Assembly (NCBI GenBank): GCA_022601195.1
Contig: JAHZIX010000023.1
Coordinates: forward strand, 124,001-188,000
From: Deltaproteobacteria bacterium
Lineage (GTDB): Bacteria > Acidobacteriota > Thermoanaerobaculia > Multivoradales > JAHZIX01
Length of the DNA stretch: 64,000 nt
Direction of reading: 5' to 3'
Of this stretch, positions 58,364-64,000 are shown piece by piece; within the stretch, counting starts at the first letter, position 1; each line of letters begins with the position of its first letter. The position numbers were made by a program, and so were the translations under genes. The notes below the pieces were generated by a model. The model worked only from the letters and a program-made list of their open reading frames with translations. It did not search any database and was not told the origin of the DNA.

Positions 58364-59110
58364 ATGACGAAGTTCTTGACCGTGGTTTCGACCGCAGCGC
58401 TGCTGGGACTAGGGAGCAGTGCTGCTGCCGACTGGCTGGTGATGCAGGATGGTTCTCGATTGGAGACGCAGGGGACTTGGGAAACGAGGGGGCGCCTGTT
58501 GGTGTTTACCAATGCTGCGGGAAAACTCGCCTCCGTTCGGGTCTCGGAGGTCAACCTCGATGCCAGTGACCAGGCGACCCGCGAGGCTCAGGAGGCAGCG
58601 GAGGCGGCTAGGTCCGAAGCAGAACCCGAAGCACCGAAGAAGAAAAGCCCTGTCTTAGTTCTCACCGACGCGGACGTAGCCCACGTGGAGGAAGAGGAAG
58701 CTGCAACGGTGGTGGAGGAGGGGGAGGACGCATCAGCTGCGGCGGCTTCTCCATTGACGGTCGTCAACTGGGAGCAAGAGGAGGTAGCCGACGGCCAAGG
58801 AGTCATCGTTCGAGGCACCTTACGCAATGATGGAACTAGCGTTGCCACACGCATCGAGGTCATCGTTCAGGTCCTCAATAGCGAAGGGGAAATCGTTGGA
58901 ACCCAAACAGCTCAGTTGACCTCCTCGAACCTTGGGGCCACGGAGATTCTGAACTTTCGGACTCAATTCCCTGATCTCAACGGCTTTGACACGGCTCGGT
59001 TCGACATCACCAGTCGTGGGTTCGAGGCGGCGCCTCGACCTTCTGCAGACGACGATGGTGCGCTGCCACCCTCTGCAGAAGGCTCTGAAGTTGCTGCAGA
59101 AGCAGGCTGA
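58364..59110 (+). CDS. Secreted FxLYD-domain protein
   Basis: Signal peptide MTKFLTVVSTAALLGLGSSAAA, then an N-terminal part with LVMQDGSRLETQGTWETRGRLLVFTNAAGKLASVRVSEVNLDAS (an SH3-like pattern seen in acidobacterial envelope proteins, as I recall it), an Ala/Glu-rich linker, and an immunoglobulin-like FxLYD domain (VIVRGTLRNDGTSVATRIEVIVQVLNSEGEIVGTQTAQL). It follows pilY1 by four bases, and GGAG comes just before the ATG. A role near the PilY1 tip is possible because of operon position; no function is known to me. Confidence 0.75.
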   Translation: MTKFLTVVSTAALLGLGSSAAADWLVMQDGSRLETQGTWETRGRLLVFTNAAGKLASVRVSEVNLDASDQATREAQEAAEAARSEAEPEAPKKKSPVLVLTDADVAHVEEEEAATVVEEGEDASAAAASPLTVVNWEQEEVADGQGVIVRGTLRNDGTSVATRIEVIVQVLNSEGEIVGTQTAQLTSSNLGATEILNFRTQFPDLNGFDTARFDITSRGFEAAPRPSADDDGALPPSAEGSEVAAEAG

Positions 59111-59194
59111 GCGAAGAGGTCACCTCATCCTCTGCCTAGATCCCGCCTCTGGACCCGATGATGTGTGGTCTCCTGGGGTGCGGTTCGCGCACCG

Positions 59195-60502
59195 CTAGTC
59201 CCGATAGGTTGGGAAACCTTCCAGATCAAACAGCCGCACTCTTCGCAGGAGGGTGCGGTAGCTGATTCCCAGGGCCTGGGCAGCGGCGCGCTTATTTCCG
59301 TTGGAATCGACCAAGGCCTGGCGCAGCTGGTGCTGTTGCAGGTCTTTGCTGCGAACCTTCATAAGGGGTTTCAGGTGAGGGGTATCGAGGCGATTGCCCT
59401 CGGTCAAGATCGAGGCTCGCTCTAGTAGATTTGCCAACTCACGAATGTTGCCAGGCCAGGGCTGCTCACTCAGGAGGGTTTCGGCCTCCGGGGTGAGGAC
59501 AAGGAGCGCCTTACCATTTCGTTCGCAGATTCTACTGAGCAGGTGGCGCGCCAGGAGGGGGATATCAGAGAGGCGTCTCCTCAAGGGAGGCAACTCCAGG
59601 GGAAACACCTCTAGACGATAGTAAAGATCGGCGCGGAAACTACCCTCGCTTACCATTTCTTGCAGGTCTCGGTTGGTGGCAGCGACGAGGCGAATATCTG
59701 CATGAAGCGTCGAGCTACCGCCAACTCTCTCAAAAGTCCTCTCTTCCAACACTCTCAAGATTTTGGCTTGCACTCCAAGGGCTAGCTCTCCGATCTCGTC
59801 CAAGAGAAGGGTACCCCCTTTTGCGACCTCGAACTTCCCTGCATGGCGACGGTTGGCACCAGTGAAAGCTCCCTTCTCATGGCCGAAGAGCTCGTTCTCC
59901 ATCAGGCTTTCCGGTAGAGCTGCGCAATTGACGCCGACAAAGGGGCCTGTAGAGCGTTTTGAAAGGGCGTGGAGAGCTCGGGCGAAAAGCTCTTTTCCAG
60001 TGCCACTTTCTCCGGTTAGAAGTACGGTGCTTTCCGTTCCGGCTACCCGCCGGAGCAACTGTACGGCGGTTCGGAGCTCCGGGTGGCGGCCAATGATGGG
60101 GGGAGCTCCGGGAGCCTCTAGGGCAGCGTCTTGCTCTTCATTGCCGAGAGCCATCCGGACCAAAGAAAGCAGGTCATCTACTTCGACGGGCTTCTCCAGG
60201 AAATCGAAGGCGCCGAGCTTCATGGCTTCTACTGCATTTGCCACAGTTCCATAGGCCGTCATCACCACTACGGGGGTCTTAGATTGTGCCTTCCGGCAGG
60301 CCCGAAGAACCTCCAGGCCGGAAGCGCCGGGCAATTTGAGGTCCGTGAGAACCAAGTCGTAGGTGCCTCTGTCGATTTTCTCGATACCGGCCAGACCGTC
60401 CTCGGCTTCCTCGATATGGCAGCCGTCGGCTTCGAGAGCGCGTCGCAGCAAGCGTCTTAGGGAGTCCCGATCTTCGACTAGGAGAATGGTAGGTTGCTTC
60501 AC
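59195..60502 (-). CDS. NtrC-family sigma54 response regulator (PilR-like)
   Basis: The GTG at 60502 (VKQPTILLVEDRDSL) is chosen over the track start; 435 residues. Receiver domain with phospho-acceptor Asp 54 (YDLVLTDLKLPG), AAA+ domain with Walker A GESGTGKE and the sigma54-contact GAFTGA, Walker B GGTLLLDEIGEL, and a Fis-type HTH (GNKRAAAQALGISYRTLLRRVRLF). It would be activated by the kinase at 49078 and act on the sigma54 promoters at 44971, 47201 and 50938. The gene faces the minor-pilin operon. Confidence 0.93.
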   Translation of the reverse strand: MKQPTILLVEDRDSLRRLLRRALEADGCHIEEAEDGLAGIEKIDRGTYDLVLTDLKLPGASGLEVLRACRKAQSKTPVVVMTAYGTVANAVEAMKLGAFDFLEKPVEVDDLLSLVRMALGNEEQDAALEAPGAPPIIGRHPELRTAVQLLRRVAGTESTVLLTGESGTGKELFARALHALSKRSTGPFVGVNCAALPESLMENELFGHEKGAFTGANRRHAGKFEVAKGGTLLLDEIGELALGVQAKILRVLEERTFERVGGSSTLHADIRLVAATNRDLQEMVSEGSFRADLYYRLEVFPLELPPLRRRLSDIPLLARHLLSRICERNGKALLVLTPEAETLLSEQPWPGNIRELANLLERASILTEGNRLDTPHLKPLMKVRSKDLQQHQLRQALVDSNGNKRAAAQALGISYRTLLRRVRLFDLEGFPTYRD

Positions 60503-61161
60503 TTTCCCTCTGTCTCCCTGGCCGCAATCGAATTCCAGGCCGAGTGAAAAGCCGTTCCCGGCCAAGAGGTCTTATGAACTGGCCTGACCGTAAGTTCGGG
60601 GTGCGAGACAAGAACAGCTCGGGTTCCGGTTCGAGCTTCCAACCCCTCGTTATCTCGGGGGCGGCGGCAGTCTCGGGGGGCTGAGGTTGGCTTGTTCATC
60701 AGATTCCGTGGGGCGGTGGATCCAGGAGCAAAGATTGTCATGGCTCGGCTAGGGAGTCGACGGAAAAAGCAGTGATCCTTTGGGCGGCTAGAGCGCGCCC
60801 GCCAAAGGATCTCTACCCTGGATTCCCTTTGGTAGTCTGGTTCCAGTCGCTGCCCTTTGTGCATCAACTTATCGCCACCTTGGACCCTCAACAGCTGCCG
60901 TCCGTATAATGCTACAAGGTCGGGGATCGGTCTATCGGAGGGTAGCCGCTTGACCCAGGGCATCCGATGCCTTTGTTCTGATGTCCTTGCTGGGAGCATG
61001 CCGGTAGAATTCTAGCCTGCATGAGTCGGCGCTAGGAACATTATCGGAATTGGAGGCTCGGCGAGCCCTCCGGTTCATCACAGGCCAGCCTCTTGGCCTC
61101 AAGGCTTTGCCGGGCTTCTCTGGCGCCCCGAGAGCCTGAGAACCTGAGAACATAGTGTGCA
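60503..61161. other. Long divergent intergenic region with leader candidate
   Basis: About 660 bases. On the plus strand TTGGAC-N19-TATAAT lies at 60880-60910, 250 bases upstream of the next gene. Between them are GGAGGCTC-ggc-GAGCCCTCC and AGGCCA..TGGCCT hairpins. No ORF here has family features. The region must also hold the promoter of the minus-strand regulator, which I cannot locate. Confidence 0.45.
60880..60910 (+). promoter_or_regulatory. Candidate sigma70 promoter with perfect -10
   Basis: TATAAT preceded by TTGGAC at 19 bases, slightly long spacing. It would give a leader of about 245 bases before the gene at 61162, or a short separate RNA. Confidence 0.45.
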
Positions 61162-61773
61162 ATGAGCTATTACGAGCCCTATCGATCCGTCAAGAAGCCG
61201 ACTCCGTCGGTGTCTCGTGACTTAGATCTCTTTGAGAGAGCTCTTCGGCAGCTTCAGGTGGAGTATGAGAAGTTCTTCAGCGGAGCTCTGCCCCTTCCCC
61301 CAGAAGACGACCAGCAAAGCCTGAGATTCGAATTGCGGCGGCTTCGTAGCCTGAGCCAATTGGGTTCCGCCGACTTGTTTCGCCTCGGTGGGTTAGAAGC
61401 ACGCTTCAATAGCTATTCGGAGCTCTTCAACCGACGGTTGAGGGACTTTGAAGAGGGGCGTTCACGGCGAGCAAGGGCGCAACTGGCGGAAAATGCTGCT
61501 CTCGACCCTCAGGCGGGAATTGTTGTCGGGGGTAGTTTGAAAGCAGGTGCCGTCGAGGCTCTCTATACTGGTCTGAGCCGAGGGGGCGCCGCTCCGAAGT
61601 TCGATCTGGGAACCTTCGAGAATTATTTGCAGCGCCAGTTGCAGGGAATTCGGCAGAAGACCGGCTGTTCGGAAGTACAATTTCGTCTCGAGAAACAAGA
61701 TGGCAAGATCAAGCTCAAGGCAAAACCAATGAAGACCAAGGGCGAAAAGGCCGATCAAAGGCAGGAGACATAA
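61162..61773 (+). CDS. MXAN_5187-like protein
   Basis: A 203-residue soluble protein, mostly helical: LDLFERALRQLQVEYEKFFSGALPLPPEDDQQSLRFELRRLRSL, RFNSYSELFNRRLRDFEEG, then a second part with FENYLQRQLQGIRQKTGCSEVQFRLEKQDGKIKLKAKP. The sequence recalls the C-terminal domain of Myxococcus MXAN_5187, whose role is unknown to me; the match is from memory. The ribosome site is weak. It is followed four bases later by the TPR gene. Confidence 0.65.
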   Translation: MSYYEPYRSVKKPTPSVSRDLDLFERALRQLQVEYEKFFSGALPLPPEDDQQSLRFELRRLRSLSQLGSADLFRLGGLEARFNSYSELFNRRLRDFEEGRSRRARAQLAENAALDPQAGIVVGGSLKAGAVEALYTGLSRGGAAPKFDLGTFENYLQRQLQGIRQKTGCSEVQFRLEKQDGKIKLKAKPMKTKGEKADQRQET

Positions 61774-61777
61774 CGAA

Positions 61778-62914
61778 GTGAGAAGATCATACTGGTGGAT
61801 TCTCAGCATTGTGCTGGCGAGTGTTACCGGCGCCCTGCTGGCCAAAGGAACTGCCCCTCCGAACCTGGAGAAAGCTCTTCGGGCACAAATGGAGCTGCAT
61901 CAGAAACAACCGACCAATCCCGATATCGCCAACGACCTGGGAAATCTTCTGGTATTGGCTGGTCTGCCGCAGGAGGCGGAAGCCGCCTATCGCACCGCTG
62001 TTGAGAATAGTGGTGACAACCCCACTCCTAGCTACAATCTGGGCCTTCTGTTGCAGCAGCAAGGCCGTAGCGGCGATGCACTGAAAGCCTTCGAGGCCGT
62101 GTTGTCGCAAGACTCAGAAAATGCATGGGCAAAATACCAGATCGGCTCGGTGTACGAGAGCCTGGGAGACAAGTCCCGTGCCGTCAAGGCCTACGCGGAT
62201 GCCTTTGTCATCGATCCGGACCTCGCCTCTGCCAATGTCAATCCACAGGTCATCGAGAGCAAGTTGACGGTAGAAGCAATGCTCATGGGCTTCCGGAGAG
62301 CTGCGCAGCAACCCTTGGCTCCCAAGTCTTATGACGACCCCCGACGAATCGCCAACCTTTTGATTTCGTCCTCATCGGTAATGAGTCAGAGAGCCGAAAG
62401 CGAAGATGAGCTCGGTGCGGAGATGGAAGCAGATGAATCCGCCCTGGAGAATGTCTCCAGCCGTCCAAGTCAGCAGGTTGCGGATGCAGAAGATTCACCT
62501 CCCGCTAGTGGTGGCAGTGCCAGCAGCCAAGAAAAAGAAACCCCCCGACAGGTTCTGACCTCAGACACCATCGAACGAGGGGGAAGTCTCGGGCAGGTGA
62601 CCTCGAGAGGTGGCTCTAACCGGCGTGGAAGCGCTCGGAGTACGCCGTCTCGAGGTACCTCGACTAGAAGCACCCCGTCCAGGGGGACCTCGAGTCGCTC
62701 GAGAGGTAGCTCGCCGAGGGGGAGAAGTACCGGGTCTGCAAACGACGCTGCAGCTCGAGGCTTCCGCACGCCGACCACGGGTTCGAGTAACACCGCAGGT
62801 GGCCGTGGCCGGCCTGGTCGAGTCCGATATGTGCCTCCAGGGCGTAGCACGAGCAGCCTGGAGTTGGATTGGAACGTGCCTTCGGCGCCCCTGTCAGTGG
62901 TTCCTGCCGGTTGA
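61778..62914 (+). CDS. TPR protein with Ser/Arg-rich tail
   Basis: A GTG start, four bases after the previous stop. Signal-like helix (YWWILSIVLASVTGALLA), then three TPR motifs (PDIANDLGNLLVLAGLPQEAEAAYRTAV, PSYNLGLLLQQQGRSGDALKAFEAVL, AWAKYQIGSVYESLGDKSRAVKAYADAF, about residues 45-150). From about 210 on the chain is acidic, then Ser/Arg/Gly/Thr-rich and presumably disordered, with ten-residue repeats. Periplasmic scaffold protein is a fair guess; it is not assigned. Confidence 0.75.
   Translation: MRRSYWWILSIVLASVTGALLAKGTAPPNLEKALRAQMELHQKQPTNPDIANDLGNLLVLAGLPQEAEAAYRTAVENSGDNPTPSYNLGLLLQQQGRSGDALKAFEAVLSQDSENAWAKYQIGSVYESLGDKSRAVKAYADAFVIDPDLASANVNPQVIESKLTVEAMLMGFRRAAQQPLAPKSYDDPRRIANLLISSSSVMSQRAESEDELGAEMEADESALENVSSRPSQQVADAEDSPPASGGSASSQEKETPRQVLTSDTIERGGSLGQVTSRGGSNRRGSARSTPSRGTSTRSTPSRGTSSRSRGSSPRGRSTGSANDAAARGFRTPTTGSSNTAGGRGRPGRVRYVPPGRSTSSLELDWNVPSAPLSVVPAG
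62636..62695 (+). repeat. In-frame 30-base tandem repeat in the TPR gene
   Basis: Two codon-aligned copies encode RSTPSRGTST and RSTPSRGTSS, followed by a partial copy (RSRGSSPRGR). The DNA differs at synonymous sites, so the repeat is selected or old rather than a recent slippage. Confidence 0.75.
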
Positions 62915-62941
62915 GTCGCGCGGCTCCGGCGGGGCAAGAAG

Positions 62942-64000
62942 TTAGCTGAGAGCGCGCAGCTCCAGACCGCTCACAACGGCGCTGGGGCTGCCGATCATGC
63001 CGCTGAAGGGGAGGAAAGACAGATCTCTTCCAACGGCCTGAATGCCCTGTAGCAGGGCCGAGATGGCGCCGCACAGATGACTACCGCTTACCGGGGCCGA
63101 AGCGCGGCCCTGGCGAACTTCGAAGCCACAAACCGGAAGATAGAAGCGGTTTCCAGGCCAATCAAATACCGCTGCGCCCGTGGTGTCTAGAAGATAGTAA
63201 CCACGAGCCAAGTTTTCCAGCAGCTCGGTTACGGCTACCGCCGGGCTGGGTTTTAGATAGAGGTGGGTCGGGCCCGCTTTCGGGATATCCCTCCAGCTAG
63301 CCCGCCGGCTACAGCCGGCGTATCGCTTCTGTCCGGCGGGTATTTGTTGCCAGGAGAGAAGCGGCTGGCGGAAGGAGCCGCGGTCGACCAAGATCATCTC
63401 TCGAGTAGGAACCCCTTCGCCATCTGCTGGCGCCTCCAGGGCCCCTCCCATCAACCTTCCATTGTCGAGAATCGTCAAAGCCTCGCTACCGAGCCGGCCA
63501 CGGGAGTCCTGGTGGTCTTGGGCGAGGTCTAGGCTTCCTGGGCCAACCCAAAGGGGGAGCAGGGACTCCAGGAGGCGAGCCATGACCGGAGGAGCTAGCA
63601 GGAACTCACCTCTGTCCCGTTGTCGTGGTGTCCCTTTGGTGAGCACCAACAGTCGATCCGCCAAGCGCCTGGCCAAGGCCAGAGGGCTGAAATGACGAGC
63701 TTCTCTTTCGGCAATGTACATGTCCGCCCTGGGGCTCTCCGCTCCCGGCCCCAAGGACTCGAGGTGAAGTGCCGCTAAGCGGCTGCGATACCGGACGCGG
63801 ATGCCTCGACTATTGATGATCTGGGTTTCGCTGGTGCCGTCGTCCAGGGTGCCCTGAAGCAGCTGAGCGCCTGGAATCTCATTCCGTAGAGCTCGTTCGA
63901 TTCCCTCTAGGAGGGATTGAGCCTCTCTCTCTCCCATGAGGGGAGCTTCGAAGTCAGCAGGGGTCTGCCAAGCGGGTGAGGTGATCGGTGAAGGCAACTT
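62942..64000 (-). CDS. TldD/PmbA family protein, 5' end outside window
   Basis: The frame stays open to the window edge; the TTG at 63997 is not a convincing start. The visible 350 or so residues include a domain with TRYRS-like strands (IINSRGIRVRYRSRLAALHL), a metal-site region, and the C-terminal domain ending in LPFSGMIGSPSAVVSGLELRALS. PmbA and TldD form a heterodimeric metalloprotease in other bacteria. This member is more divergent; the H-E-x3-H-x3-D motif is not visible in the part here, so it may be a non-catalytic PmbA-like subunit. Confidence 0.72.
   Translation of the reverse strand, partial: KLPSPITSPAWQTPADFEAPLMGEREAQSLLEGIERALRNEIPGAQLLQGTLDDGTSETQIINSRGIRVRYRSRLAALHLESLGPGAESPRADMYIAEREARHFSPLALARRLADRLLVLTKGTPRQRDRGEFLLAPPVMARLLESLLPLWVGPGSLDLAQDHQDSRGRLGSEALTILDNGRLMGGALEAPADGEGVPTREMILVDRGSFRQPLLSWQQIPAGQKRYAGCSRRASWRDIPKAGPTHLYLKPSPAVAVTELLENLARGYYLLDTTGAAVFDWPGNRFYLPVCGFEVRQGRASAPVSGSHLCGAISALLQGIQAVGRDLSFLPFSGMIGSPSAVVSGLELRALS

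Noticed and set aside
60499-60999. 166-residue minus-strand ORF
   Set aside because: Arg/Pro-rich shadow-like sequence partly in the regulator gene; no ribosome site.

Overview
The window reads as a chromosomal segment of a Gram-negative, LPS-making bacterium that builds a type IVa-like pilus. The gene families fit Acidobacteriota best, possibly a Thermoanaerobaculia-type lineage: Fis-like HTH, a TPR/secretin/cohesin protein, GspG-like major pilins, a two-component pair of the PilS/PilR type, and an MXAN_5187-like protein. This placement is inference from protein style, not from a search. I see no phage, insertion sequence, CRISPR array, rRNA or tRNA.

Layout. 1-5300: tail of a FlgT-like repeat protein, a Fis-type HTH protein, a lytic transglycosylase, tatA, an AmgK-like sugar kinase, a small conserved-looking gene behind a near-consensus sigma70 promoter, and rlmN. 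5302-19032 (minus strand): a long pilus/secretion operon. In transcription order it holds an ECF sigma factor, an anti-sigma factor, a secretin-N-like protein, pilC, pilB, pilM, pilN, pilO, pilP, a secretin with TPR and cohesin domains, three pseudopilins and dut. 19263-22575: lipid A/Kdo genes waaA, lpxK and an LpxL-like acyltransferase. 22672-29878 (minus): two YfhO-like membrane proteins and a split biotin-dependent carboxylase (biotin carboxylase and carrier) joined by stop/start overlaps, then dodecin after a gap. 29907-42952: surface-glycan genes, namely a DPPR-synthase-like UbiA protein, a GT-C glycosyltransferase, a chained operon (GT2, GT4, methyltransferase, GT4, radical SAM, pyruvyl transferase, flippase) and an LtaS-like sulfatase. 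43123-47772: M20 peptidase, pilin, M20 peptidase, pilin. 48178-60502: prepilin peptidase, sensor kinase, minor pilins (GspH, PilV, PilW, PilX), PilY1, an FxLYD-type secreted protein, and a convergent NtrC-type regulator. 61162-64000: an MXAN_5187-like protein, a TPR protein and a truncated TldD/PmbA family gene.

How it works together. The inner-membrane assembly machine and secretin (minus-strand operon) would be served by major pilins, minor pilins, PilY1 and PilD encoded about 25-45 kb away. Good -24/-12 sigma54 promoters with exact GG-N10-GC spacing stand before each of the two major pilins and before the minor-pilin operon. The NtrC-type regulator carries the GAFTGA sigma54-contact motif, so a PilS/PilR circuit over all three transcription units is the simplest reading. 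The most unusual feature is the repeated M20 peptidase-pilin module, each pilin under its own sigma54 promoter. Nothing in the window proves a functional link between peptidase and pilin.
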